Source of the DNA: Candidozyma auris | Taxonomy: Eukaryota; Ascomycota; Pichiomycetes; Serinales; Metschnikowiaceae | Assembly: GCF_003013715.1 (NCBI RefSeq) | Contig: NC_072813.1 | Span: forward strand, 1,736,001 to 1,800,000 | Length of the DNA: 64,000 nt | Direction: 5' to 3' | Shown here: piece by piece, positions 51,455-60,152 of the stretch | Layout of the letters: every line of letters begins with the position of its first letter | Numbering within the stretch: the stretch's first letter is position 1 | Made by a program: the position numbers and the translations under genes | The notes under the pieces: generated by a model | The model's input: only the letters and a program-made list of their open reading frames with translations | Told to the model about the DNA's origin: nothing | Databases searched by the model: none

Positions 51455-52435
51455 ATGATAAACGTGTTCAGACCCCTGTTTGCGGACCCTACCTCGAGCA
51501 TCCCGGCATATCGCTTCGAGACCTCCGAATCTCTTACGAGGGATGTCCACATCAAAGCAATCCACTCTCACAACGACTACTGGAGAAAGAGACCACTCTT
51601 GGATGCCTTGCTGTGGGGTGTTGTAAGTGTTGAAGGAGACATTTGGCACTTTAATGAAACTTACACTGTGAGTGATACAGTTACGGAGACCACTCAGGAA
51701 TTCAAAAACAGTGAAATCTACGTGGGCCACAACCAGGTGTATTTGGCTCCTCAAAACACTCTCAACCTGCTATACCTCGATCCGCTTTATTATTTTCTTG
51801 GAGGGGCGAATAAGGAGTTCTCTGTTCCCATCCTTGAGAAGTTCGACTCGAAGTTCTCTGTGTTTTATGACGCCCCGGAAGTTCCGTTGTTCTTCTGGCT
51901 AGACTTGAAGACAGAGGGCCATGAGCTCTACGACAAGTTGAAGCCGTACCTTGATAGATTCATCAAGAAGAACTACTTGGCAAGATATGATAGCGCTAAT
52001 AACAAGCACCTTGACGGTCCCATCGTGCTCACTTTGACAGGAGACGTTCCTTGGGACATGATTGACCAGGAACTGCAATCGGGTCAGACACGCTACGTCT
52101 ACGCCGACTGTCCCTTGCAGAACTTTTCTGACGACACTTCCGACGAGGACTGGAAGCGGTACGAGCGTTCGTGCAAACTCGCAAGTGCATCGCTACAGCA
52201 ATTGCTCGGAGAAGATCTCTACAAACTGGCAGTTCGTGGAGATTTGAAAGAGGCACACCAAAACAAACTCAAACTGTACTTTGACAAAGCTCATGAACAC
52301 AATATCAAAACAAGAATATGGGGCGGCGTCGACTGGCCCATTTACGTGAGAGACTCGCACTGGAAGACGCTCTGGAGCCTTGGGTGTGATTTAATCAACG
52401 CTGACGACCTCAAGGCCGCAGCGACGCTCTTTTAA
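51455..52435 (+). CDS. AIM6: Aim6-like phospholipase-C-type phosphodiesterase domain protein
   Basis: The yeast Aim6 family, with a PI-PLC-like TIM barrel, is linked to mitochondrial inheritance by mutant screen; its enzymatic substrate is unknown. From ATG 51455 it has 326 residues. The hallmark IKAIHSHNDYWRKRPLLDALLWGVVSVEGDIW (His-Asn-Asp with acidic residues) starts near residue 28. VYLAPQNTLNLLYLDPL and FFWLDLKTEG follow. The frame is open for 96 bp upstream to 51359 without an ATG, and that part encodes a hydrophobic stretch (FLWILCV) that would make a signal anchor, so the real start or an upstream exon may lie elsewhere. It starts 122 bp after the zinc-cluster stop. Confidence 0.8.
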   Translation: MINVFRPLFADPTSSIPAYRFETSESLTRDVHIKAIHSHNDYWRKRPLLDALLWGVVSVEGDIWHFNETYTVSDTVTETTQEFKNSEIYVGHNQVYLAPQNTLNLLYLDPLYYFLGGANKEFSVPILEKFDSKFSVFYDAPEVPLFFWLDLKTEGHELYDKLKPYLDRFIKKNYLARYDSANNKHLDGPIVLTLTGDVPWDMIDQELQSGQTRYVYADCPLQNFSDDTSDEDWKRYERSCKLASASLQQLLGEDLYKLAVRGDLKEAHQNKLKLYFDKAHEHNIKTRIWGGVDWPIYVRDSHWKTLWSLGCDLINADDLKAAATLF

Positions 52436-52491
52436 TTTCTATTTAATAAATAAACGGTCCATTGAAATGCTGGCCTAATAATAATATACCG

Positions 52492-53343
52492 TTAAAAGTT
52501 TGTCTTCAAGTACTCATAAACGTAAAAGATGACGGCGTTGGCAGGGATTGATCTCAACAAGGTGATCGAAAGTCCGTTGTACAAATTCAAAATCCCGCCC
52601 TTTCTAGCAGCCAACTTTGCAAACGCTTCGGCAAATGAAAGCTTCCCGTGAGTCCTCAGGGTGATATCGTGCGTCTGAATCACCGATTTGATGGTATCCA
52701 CTGGAAAAATCGACAAGTTGAACATGAATCCAGCTGCAGCACCCGAGGCCAAAAGGTTGGTGTTTTCTGATCCACCATTATTCTTTCGTAGAAAAGCTAG
52801 CGTCTCCTCGTACGTAGCAAACCACACGGCGGTGCCTGCCATTTCTCTTAGCAACGTAGAGCTGAGCCCATGCCATAGTCCAGGTAAACCTTCTCTTTTG
52901 ATGATCTTTTGCACCACCGACCCGTAGGACTCGCTTTTCGAGTGGCTGTGAAGATTGGACACTTGTAGTTTGCACTTCACAAGCTCTACTGGCGTCAACA
53001 CGAAAGAAGCAGCAAAACCAGAAAACGCTCCAGAGGCACATACCCCAAGGAGACTCGATGGGTGCAAGGTCGTGAACTTTCGAACCATTTCCTGGCCATA
53101 CTGAAAAGCCGAAAACAAAACAGCATTCTCCATGCATGCGCCGATCATCGGTGCCCGTATGCCCTTGTAGAAGCCATTGAAGAAACCTTCGTTGCGGAAT
53201 GTTGAAGAGGTGACATTGAGCGTCGACAGGTGGGCGTGTGCCAGTTGGAGGCGAACTTTTATGGTATCAAAGGGAAATTCGATGATCTTGCCCACACATC
53301 CTGCTGCTGCCCCGAAGGTGATTTCCTTTGCCGGGTTTACCAT
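52492..53343 (-). CDS. ORT1: Mitochondrial ornithine carrier Ort1
   Basis: A carrier that exports ornithine made in the mitochondrial matrix for cytosolic arginine synthesis. It has 283 residues from ATG 53343 (292 in S. cerevisiae); the frame upstream has no ATG. Three carrier repeats carry signatures PFDTIKVRLQ, PVELVKCKLQ and PVDTIKSVIQ. GAAAGCVGKIIEFPFDTIKVRLQ matches the Ort1 start. The stop converges on AIM6 with 56 bp between. Confidence 0.9.
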   Translation of the reverse strand: MVNPAKEITFGAAAGCVGKIIEFPFDTIKVRLQLAHAHLSTLNVTSSTFRNEGFFNGFYKGIRAPMIGACMENAVLFSAFQYGQEMVRKFTTLHPSSLLGVCASGAFSGFAASFVLTPVELVKCKLQVSNLHSHSKSESYGSVVQKIIKREGLPGLWHGLSSTLLREMAGTAVWFATYEETLAFLRKNNGGSENTNLLASGAAAGFMFNLSIFPVDTIKSVIQTHDITLRTHGKLSFAEAFAKLAARKGGILNLYNGLSITLLRSIPANAVIFYVYEYLKTNF

Positions 53344-53547
53344 GGATTGGAGGGTGAGGAAGTAGTTTTCATAACTTTGTGTGAATTTTGATAAGAGTGA
53401 GCAGAATGAGATAACAAAGTGCGTCTGAAAAATCGAGATTTGAGTCAATTACGCCGGTTTGAGCTTTAAATTTCTTAATCAGTTATATTTACGGTCTAAG
53501 ACACTCTACAACCTTGTCTCTTTATACTAGTATTACTATATGACAGC

Positions 53548-54185
53548 CTATCTCAATGGGAAGAATCTGGAAGAAGCGTTACCGGCCTTACCGTGTCTGA
53601 CAGGAGTGTAAGTGATGGAGAACTCACCCAAGTAGTGGCCAACCATCTCTGGCTTGATCTCGACGGTGTTGAACACCTTACCGTTGTAAACACCAACCAA
53701 GGAGCCGATCATCTCTGGAACAACAATCATGTTTCTCAAATGGGTCTTGACGACAGCTGGCTTCTCGTTGGCTGGAGCGGCCAACTTGGCGGCTCTCAAC
53801 TTGGCAATGAAACCCATTGGCTTGGAGCCCAAGCCTCTGGAGAATCTTCTTCTGACTCTGGCACCGCACAACTTGGTGAACTCCTCGGTGTCAAGCTTCA
53901 AAAGCTGTTCAAGGTCAACGCCCTTGAATGAGAAGGACTTGAAAGTTCTCTTCCTGTTGTCTGACGGTTAGTATTTGAATGTTGGAAAGTGATGTAGATT
54001 TCATGGTTGTTGCTGCAGCTGTTGATCTTCTCAGGGGGAACACTTAAACACGGACAGGTTATGGACAATAATCATGAATTTTAATAAGGGATCAATTTAT
54101 TTCACTGGGGATCGATTCAATATCTTCGACAGCTTCACACTTGCAACAACTTCAGTACTTCGATGTACATACTAGTCTCAGCCAT
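53548..54185 (-). CDS. RPS15: 40S ribosomal protein uS19 (Rps15), two exons
   Basis: A small-subunit protein near the decoding centre, needed for nuclear export of pre-40S. Join: 54185-54173 (13 nt, ATGGCTGAGACTA) to 53960-53548. The intron (54172-53961) starts GTATGT, has TACTAAC, and ends CCGTCAG 6-7 bases later. The joined reading is [18 protein letters not shown], with frame kept. The alternative acceptor seven bases on (ACAACAG) would break the frame. The protein has 141 residues (142 in S. cerevisiae), with [22 protein letters not shown] and [16 protein letters not shown] exactly as in the family. It shares a divergent promoter with RPP2B. Confidence 0.93.
53961..54172 (-). other. RPS15 intron, 212 bp
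   Basis: Donor GTATGT at 54172-54167, branch site TACTAAC about 13 bases before the acceptor CAG at 53963-53961. First exon only 13 nt, phase 1. The short branch-to-acceptor distance is a feature of many CTG-clade introns. Confidence 0.85.
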
Positions 54186-54403
54186 GGTAGTTGTGGTTGT
54201 AACTGGAAGAAAAATCTAAGATTATGGAATGAAAATTTTTAGTTGGTAGAGGAGTGTATCGAGGGCATTTTCGCAGGGAAGGTGAGAGCCTGGTGCTGGT
54301 CATGTGACCTACCTAAGTGAGTGCGAAGTTTACCTGCCACTGTTAGAACCAAGCGCGCCCCATGTAGTATACATTAAGACTTGGGGCTCGCCCGGAGGTT
54401 TTA

Positions 54404-54411
54404 TCACGTGA
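54404..54411. promoter_or_regulatory. Cbf1-type palindrome TCACGTGA, first copy
   Basis: Perfect eight-base palindrome, 219 bp before RPS15. The second copy at 54610 lies 206 bp away. Confidence 0.55.
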
Positions 54412-54609
54412 TGTCGTGACTGTCTTTTGCAGCCACCAAGATGAGCAGACATAGGCAACTCACGCCATAGAGATGAGCAAAAAGCCCCAATGTTTTCGTG
54501 AATCGTCCCATTACGTTTCTGTGGCCTCACCCATGACTTCTACCTTCAATTTAGGAAATGGACTCGTTGAACGAAGTGAAGAGAAGGGCGAGCGAATTGT
54601 CATTAATGG

Positions 54610-54617
54610 TCACGTGA
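54610..54617. promoter_or_regulatory. Cbf1-type palindrome TCACGTGA, second copy
   Basis: Perfect eight-base palindrome, 269 bp before RPP2B. Confidence 0.55.
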
Positions 54618-54885
54618 ACCCATGACTTGCAATACAGGCCAAACCAACGGGAACGTCGTCAATAGCAGCCCATTAAAAGCAATTCAAAATCATCATCGCT
54701 CATATCCCCCTCCTGTCACTCTCAAGGTGCTTCTGTTCTTGCTCAATTGATGGTAGTAGTCTTCTCCTGCATAAACCCTCCAGTATCGCATACCCAGTTT
54801 GAAAAAAACTTTTCCACTTAGTTCAAACTCTTTCTCATCCAAAGGATAGTCTGCACTTTTTCCCGCTTAAACTGATTATTCTAAA

Positions 54886-55221
54886 ATGAAGTACTTGGCT
54901 GCTTACTTGTTGTTGGTCCAGGGTGGCAACACCGCCCCCTCCGCTTCTGACATCTCCGCTCTCTTGGAGACCGTTGGTGCTGAGGTTGACGAGTCGAGAA
55001 TCTCCACCTTGTTGTCTGAGTTGGAGGGCAAGTCCGTTGAGGAGTTGATTGCCGAGGGCAACACCAAGTTGGCTTCTGTGCCAACTGGCGGTGCTGCTGC
55101 TGCTGGCGGTGCCTCTGCTGGTGCCGCCGCTGGTGGTGCTGAGGAGGCTGCTGCTGAGGAGAAGGAAGAAGAGGCCAAGGAGGAGTCTGACGACGACATG
55201 GGCTTCGGTTTGTTCGACTAA
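54886..55221 (+). CDS. RPP2B: 60S acidic ribosomal stalk protein P2
   Basis: A stalk component that with P0 and P1 recruits translation GTPases. It has 111 residues and no intron. [15 protein letters not shown] at the start is P2-beta-like; P2-alpha has a different motif there. A flexible Ala/Gly hinge (about 70-90) leads to the universal end [13 protein letters not shown]. Codon use is strongly biased, without CTG. It faces RPS15 across the shared promoter. Confidence 0.96.
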   Translation: MKYLAAYLLLVQGGNTAPSASDISALLETVGAEVDESRISTLLSELEGKSVEELIAEGNTKLASVPTGGAAAAGGASAGAAAGGAEEAAAEEKEEEAKEESDDDMGFGLFD

Positions 55222-55312
55222 GCGGTTTGCCGTTCACGATAACTCGCCGTTAATAATGTTTAATAGACATGCAGCACATCGACATATGTAGAGTGTATTT
55301 TTTTTTTTCGGT

Positions 55313-56161
55313 TTAGCTAGTGGCATACTCAAGCTTCTCCACAAGGATGCGGAAACGGGTGATTTGGGCATCGAGATCCGTACGCCCTTCGTCCTTCCTA
55401 GGGATGTTCTTGATCACTCTTGTTTTCTCTTCGAGCTTCGTGAGGTACTCTATCTTCTGCCGCTCGTAAATGAGCTTCCCGCTGACTTCGATAAGCTGAG
55501 TTCTTAGTTCAGCGTACTTCTGGCGAAGTTCCTCGTTCGACGCCTTCCGTAGCGCCACGTCCTCCTTGATCTCTTCGCTCACTGCCTTAGCGTATTCCTC
55601 CTCGAGCTGTCTCTTCAGAATCAGCTCCACACGTGCCTCGTTGTCTACGATAAGGCGGTTCCCCAAATTCTCCTCATCGTTGCCATCGCCTAGCTTATCT
55701 TCCTTACGCTCTTCATACTTTCTTGCATCTTGTTCTTCTTCTTCTTCTTTGTCTTCATTTCCTCTATCAAACGCAAAGAGATATTCGGGCTCTGGAAGAA
55801 CCTCCACAAGCTCCTGCAATTGAGTGACCTTCTCCTGTGCTGATAACCCTCCTTTCCACTCCGGCACGATTATCGGCTGCACCAACTGCGACACCCTCTG
55901 TAGCTGTTCGTTCACTTTCATGAGTTTTTGCAGCTCATTTTTAACTATTTGTTGCACAAGCTGATGAACAACTTGTTTGCTGAGCTTGTGCCTAACGACT
56001 CTTTTCAAATGTGCGTTTGTCTTGTTGAGGGCCTGCTGGACGGTTTCTTCCGGAATATGGTGTTTCGCCATCACACGACGAACTTCGTCGTCAATGAAAA
56101 GTGGTTTGGTGACTTTTTCGATTTCTTTCTCGACTATACGCTTGATTTCTAGATAGCTCAT
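55313..56161 (-). CDS. Coiled-coil protein, unrecognised
   Basis: I do not recognise this 282-residue protein. It is helical and charged throughout: an N-terminal block (IKRIVEKEIEKV, VRRVMAKHHIPEETVQQALN), a Leu/Gln-rich helix (VVHQLVQQIVKNELQKLMKV), a conserved-looking patch VTQLQELVEVLPEPEYLFAF, an acidic stretch (NEDKEEEEEQDARK) and a long C-terminal coiled coil (LKRQLEEEYAKAVSEEIKED, ELRTQLIEVSGKLIYERQK). The build suits a kinetochore or spindle-pole subunit (for example a CENP-K or Kre28-like role), but I lack a diagnostic motif. The ATG at 56161 is only 2 bp from a near-perfect recurrent motif. Confidence 0.65.
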   Translation of the reverse strand: MSYLEIKRIVEKEIEKVTKPLFIDDEVRRVMAKHHIPEETVQQALNKTNAHLKRVVRHKLSKQVVHQLVQQIVKNELQKLMKVNEQLQRVSQLVQPIIVPEWKGGLSAQEKVTQLQELVEVLPEPEYLFAFDRGNEDKEEEEEQDARKYEERKEDKLGDGNDEENLGNRLIVDNEARVELILKRQLEEEYAKAVSEEIKEDVALRKASNEELRQKYAELRTQLIEVSGKLIYERQKIEYLTKLEEKTRVIKNIPRKDEGRTDLDAQITRFRILVEKLEYATS

Positions 56162-56466
56162 AATGGTTGCAAATTATCAAAACATGGATTGAGATGGTGA
56201 GCTTAGTATACAGTGGAGTGCATACAGGAACTCAAAGTGAAGGTGCCGTAGGCTACGTATGGAGGTGACTTATTCAGTTATGATGATGATAAGGCTTGAA
56301 GGCCTAACCAAAAGTATTCAGTTAAAGGATATGGCGAAGTTTTGTGACAAGTACCCTAGCTTTTATCGTCGTTACGTGACTGTCACATGATCTGAATCAC
56401 GCGCCATCACCATCCCATACTGAGCCGTAGATAACCACAAGATTCTGCATCTTCTTATCATATGCT
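56162..56466. promoter_or_regulatory. Divergent promoter, coiled-coil gene / CSC1-like gene
   Basis: A 305-bp gap. A near-perfect motif ATGGTTGCAAAT (one mismatch) lies at 56163-56174, touching the coiled-coil gene's start. On the other side an ACGTGAC / CACATGA pair is at about 56374-56390, roughly 80 bp before the channel gene. Confidence 0.5.
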
Positions 56467-59085
56467 ATGCTTGATGGATATTTTCTAGCGAGCAACGTCT
56501 CCAGGCCCATCTACGACCCCATAAGAGACGGCGCGGGTTACAGATCAGGCACGAGAATAGCACGTGTCCAGGTTCTTATTGCCCTTTTCTTAGGGCTCTC
56601 TGCGTTTCTTATCTTCTGTGTGCTCCGCAAGAGGTACCCGAGAATATATGTGGCCAACTTCAACAACATCAACAGAAACTACCTCCATAGCCATCTGCGG
56701 CGCAACTTGCCGCCGCTTTCGCAAAAATCGCTTTTCGGCTGGGTCCCAGTAGTGTTCAAGATTAGTGAAAGCCAGGTGCTTGAGCACGCTGGTCTAGATG
56801 CTGTGGTGTTTCTTGGGTTCTTCAAAATGTGTATCACAGCTTTAGCAATCTGTGTGATATTTGCCGTTGCTATAATATCACCCATACGGTACAAGTATAC
56901 TGGACGTGTGGATCTCCCGGACCCGGATGATGACGATGATGATAACGGCTACAACAACTCTACCGTGCCAAAAGTGGCGACCCGCAAGCTTGGATTTCTC
57001 CTTTTAGAAAAGTTGTTCAAAAACAAGGATCCTGATCACGAGCCCATCGTGTGGATGTATACTGCGTTCACGTATATCTTCACGGGTCTACTTATCTATT
57101 TGCTCCACAAGCAGACATTGAAGATTATTGAAATGAGACAAAGCTATTTGGGGAAACAGAAATCCATAACCGATCGCACGATTAAAGTCCTGGGAATTCT
57201 GCCTCTGTTACGGGAGGAAGAGGCGCTCAAGCGTCACATAAATCTGCTAGGTGTTGGTGAGGTCGAGTCTGTGGTTGTTGTGAAGGAGTGGAATGCTCTC
57301 AACTCCTTGTTTAAAATGCGTAAAAAGGTGCTCAATAATCTCGAGGAGGCATGGGTCAAATATTTCGGTGATAATGGTCTCAAGAACACCACGGACGTCA
57401 TGGCTTCCAGGATTAGACCTCTGATTGGAGATCTGTTCAACCTTCACCAGTCGCTGGGCTCAGCGTTTGCAGATGAAATTCCAGACAGCTCAAGCACCAA
57501 TGGCGGTGTAGAGAGCTCTGCTGCCTCGGTGACTTCGTCCCCCTCAATTATTGACCAGATTACTGAGCACATCGAGGACCACAATGCCTTAGAGGGCAGT
57601 GCAAGTCAATTACCATTAATGAATGATGTTGCAGCAGAAAGACCAAAAATGAGAAAGGGATGGCTTGGTATTTTTGGGCCTGAAGTCGACTGTATCACGT
57701 ACTATACTAATCAACTCGAAATCATTGATAAGGAGATTAAACGTCACAGACTTCGGGAATTCCCTCCAAGCTCCACCGCATTCATTACCATGCGTTCTGT
57801 TGCTCAAGCCCAGATGCTTGCACAGGCAGTACTTGATCCCAAGGTGAACCACTTGATCACGAGCTTGGCTCCCGCTCCCCATGATATCATTTGGGAGAAT
57901 CTTTGCTTAACACGTAAAGAGCGCAACTCAAGAATTTTCTTTGTCATGGTGTTTATTGGTCTAATTTCGGTTCTTTTGGTGTATCCAGTCAAATTCTTGT
58001 CCAACTTTTTGAATGTCAAAACTATTTCGAAAATTTCACCCAGATTAGGCGCTTTTTTGAAAGACCATACGTGGGCTGAGTACCTAATCACAGGTATCCT
58101 TCCACCTTATGTCTTTACCATCTTTAATATCGTTATGCCTTATTTCTATATCTGGGTCACAAAAAGGCAGGGTTATACTTCTCATGGGGATGAGGAGTTG
58201 TCGATCGTTTCCAAGAACTTCTTCTACATTTTTGTCAACTTATTCCTTGTTTTCACGCTCTTTGGAACGGCGATAATTAGCGATACTGCCCAGCTTGCTT
58301 ATCAGTTGGCGTACTCGCTTCAAAAGTTGAGTTTGTTTTACGTTGATTTAATCATCCTTCAGGGTATCGGTATTTTCCCTTACAAATTGCTTTTGCTAGG
58401 GAATTTACTAAAGTATCCAATTGGAAACATATTTTGGTGCAAGACGCCCCGTGACTATTTAAATCTTTACAAGCCGCCTGTTTTTAATTTTGGGTTGCAG
58501 TTGCCTCAACCTATCCTTGTCTTAATTATAACCATCACGTATTCCGTGATCTCGACCAAAATTGTCACCGCAGGTCTAATTTATTTCATTATTGGGTACT
58601 TTGTTTTTAAATACCAATTACTTTATGCTTGTGTTCATCCTCCACACAACACGGGAAAAGTTTGGCCGTTAGTGGTGAGGAGAGTAATCATGGGACTTCT
58701 TATATTTCACATGACGATGTTTGGTACCCTTGCTTCACAGCAGGCATTTGTGTGTGCCACATTTTTGATCCCGTTGCCTGTGTTCACCATTGCAGTGCTT
58801 TGGAACTTCCATAAACATTATATCCCCTTATCCTCATTCATAGCTCTTAGGGCGATCGAAAACAATCAATTACCATTTCATGGCGACGAAGAAGAGGGGC
58901 TTGGTGAGGAGGAAGATCTGGAAAGAGAGCAAACTCTTGATGAGCGTCGAGAACTTCTGCAGACGTACGACTATCCTCATTTGGTCAATGACCTTGATGG
59001 TCCTATAATTGCATTAGAAAACGACCAGGTTCTCATGATTGGCGACGATGGGCAGACAGTTAAAAAGCCTATTCCTGACATTTAG
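56467..59085 (+). CDS. CSC1: CSC1/OSCA/TMEM63-type calcium-permeable channel
   Basis: A multi-pass protein of the DUF221 group, 872 residues, with about 11 helices. Yeast members are Csc1, Rsn1, Phm7 and Spo75; Csc1 is a hyperosmolarity-gated cation channel. Early signatures VQVLIALFLGLSAFLIFCVLRKR and LPPLSQKSLFGWVPVVF..SE.QVLEHAGLDAVVFLGFFKM resemble Csc1 most. A cytosolic loop with an acidic stretch (DPDDDDDDNGYNN) and RRM-like fold follows, then the channel core (EYLITGILPPYVFTIFNIVMPYF, IGIFPYKLLLLGNLLKYPI). The tail is acidic and ends KKPIPDI. Which paralogue it is remains to be settled by a tree. The stop is 5 bp from that of ARV1. Confidence 0.9.
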   Translation: MLDGYFLASNVSRPIYDPIRDGAGYRSGTRIARVQVLIALFLGLSAFLIFCVLRKRYPRIYVANFNNINRNYLHSHLRRNLPPLSQKSLFGWVPVVFKISESQVLEHAGLDAVVFLGFFKMCITALAICVIFAVAIISPIRYKYTGRVDLPDPDDDDDDNGYNNSTVPKVATRKLGFLLLEKLFKNKDPDHEPIVWMYTAFTYIFTGLLIYLLHKQTLKIIEMRQSYLGKQKSITDRTIKVLGILPLLREEEALKRHINLLGVGEVESVVVVKEWNALNSLFKMRKKVLNNLEEAWVKYFGDNGLKNTTDVMASRIRPLIGDLFNLHQSLGSAFADEIPDSSSTNGGVESSAASVTSSPSIIDQITEHIEDHNALEGSASQLPLMNDVAAERPKMRKGWLGIFGPEVDCITYYTNQLEIIDKEIKRHRLREFPPSSTAFITMRSVAQAQMLAQAVLDPKVNHLITSLAPAPHDIIWENLCLTRKERNSRIFFVMVFIGLISVLLVYPVKFLSNFLNVKTISKISPRLGAFLKDHTWAEYLITGILPPYVFTIFNIVMPYFYIWVTKRQGYTSHGDEELSIVSKNFFYIFVNLFLVFTLFGTAIISDTAQLAYQLAYSLQKLSLFYVDLIILQGIGIFPYKLLLLGNLLKYPIGNIFWCKTPRDYLNLYKPPVFNFGLQLPQPILVLIITITYSVISTKIVTAGLIYFIIGYFVFKYQLLYACVHPPHNTGKVWPLVVRRVIMGLLIFHMTMFGTLASQQAFVCATFLIPLPVFTIAVLWNFHKHYIPLSSFIALRAIENNQLPFHGDEEEGLGEEEDLEREQTLDERRELLQTYDYPHLVNDLDGPIIALENDQVLMIGDDGQTVKKPIPDI

Positions 59086-59089
59086 TTAC

Positions 59090-59929
59090 TCAGAAGCGCA
59101 CTAGCTTTAACCATGGCCAGAGCTCGCTCGCGAATAGGTAGCTAAAACGATGCTCTGTGAAAGCAGTCAATAAGAGGCTGACAGCCAATTTACGAAACAA
59201 ATTCAGCACCAACGTTGCAACTATGACAATAGTTGATATCAGAATGTATGAGGATCCCACGATCAACCGTAGGGCTTCTATGGTGTTGGCCAAACCAAGA
59301 ATGTCCACCACCACGGATGCCACCTGCGGATTATCGTACGGCCATATCAACATGATTATGGGGATGCATTTAATGGAAAGTGACATGAATACTGTCAGTA
59401 AAAGTACTGATACAAAATATCCTCTGTGAAATTTCTCAGGAAGGTTCCTGTTCGGGTTTCTCCCCCACCCCGCAAATGTTCTGAGCAATTTGTCTATAAG
59501 AACACAGAGAACAATTCTCTCTGCCAATTGCTGGAAAATGAAAAACATGTACTGAAGTGGTATTGGTTTCTGCAAAATTTGTGCCACTATCACGCTGTGG
59601 ATATCATTTCTTTCTTCGTATGCCCAATTGAGGTACACTTCAAAGAGGATTGTGAGAGTAGCATACCGCAAAAGTTTCTTATACCTTTCAAAGAAAGGAA
59701 TGTCGTCTGTGATGAAGAAAAGTGACTCCTCCACAACGTTGAATGCCAAGTGTCGGTATGCCTGAGGTTTCAAAAGAAGCACATCCAAGAACAAAATGAC
59801 ATAATCGAACTCGATATACTTGTCAGCCAACTTTCCACATTTAGGACAGACTGTCATTTGAATGTACTTGCTTTTGAACTCTGTGAAGAGCTGCTTGATG
59901 TCTGGGTTTGTACATTCCACACAAATCAT
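59090..59929 (-). CDS. ARV1: ER lipid-homeostasis protein Arv1
   Basis: An ER/Golgi membrane protein for sterol and sphingolipid distribution and GPI-anchor synthesis. It has 279 residues (321 in S. cerevisiae). The N-terminal Arv1 homology domain shows ICVECTNPD and CPKCGKLADKYIEFD with two CxxC zinc-binding pairs, then YIEFDYVILFLDVLLLKPQAYRHLAFN. Several membrane helices fill the rest. A Rap1-like site and an exact recurrent motif are 64-92 bp before the ATG. Confidence 0.94.
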   Translation of the reverse strand: MICVECTNPDIKQLFTEFKSKYIQMTVCPKCGKLADKYIEFDYVILFLDVLLLKPQAYRHLAFNVVEESLFFITDDIPFFERYKKLLRYATLTILFEVYLNWAYEERNDIHSVIVAQILQKPIPLQYMFFIFQQLAERIVLCVLIDKLLRTFAGWGRNPNRNLPEKFHRGYFVSVLLLTVFMSLSIKCIPIIMLIWPYDNPQVASVVVDILGLANTIEALRLIVGSSYILISTIVIVATLVLNLFRKLAVSLLLTAFTEHRFSYLFASELWPWLKLVRF

Positions 59930-59992
59930 GCCATGGTTCTCGAGGTTCTATACTGGAGAGGTTTCGAACAACCTCCTCATGTACATCATGAG

Positions 59993-60005
59993 GTGCACGG
60001 GTGTA
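59993..60005 (-). promoter_or_regulatory. Rap1-like site before ARV1
   Basis: GTGCACGGGTGTA, identical to the 13-mer before ELP4. It ends 5 bp from the recurrent motif at 60010. Confidence 0.5.
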
Positions 60006-60009
60006 CTCC

Positions 60010-60021
60010 ATGGTTGCAAAA
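60010..60021 (-). promoter_or_regulatory. Recurrent 12-bp promoter motif, copy 15
   Basis: ATGGTTGCAAAA, 81 bp upstream of ARV1. Exact match, beside a Rap1-like site. Confidence 0.7.
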
Positions 60022-60152
60022 GGATACGGTGACCTAAAGGTTAATGTATGAATAATATGTATAATAGATATAAATAAATAATTATGCGACTAATAATACA
60101 TTTTTTGTTGCCTGTTATGATGCGATCTGAAATTTTTGATTTTAGTGGATTA

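Larger units (their letters stand above)
54186..54885. promoter_or_regulatory. Shared divergent promoter of RPS15 and RPP2B
   Basis: A 700-bp gap between two ribosomal-protein genes transcribed outward. It has TCACGTGA at 54404-54411 and at 54610-54617, a GGTCATGTGACC-like near palindrome at about 54298-54309, and a one-mismatch recurrent motif TTTTGCAGCCAC at 54425. In Candida, Cbf1 (CACGTG) with Tbf1 controls ribosomal-protein genes. No TTAGGG-type Tbf1 site stood out. Confidence 0.6.

Noticed and set aside
53548..53901. uS19 starting at an internal TTG
   Set aside because: The missing N-terminus is found upstream through a well-formed intron.
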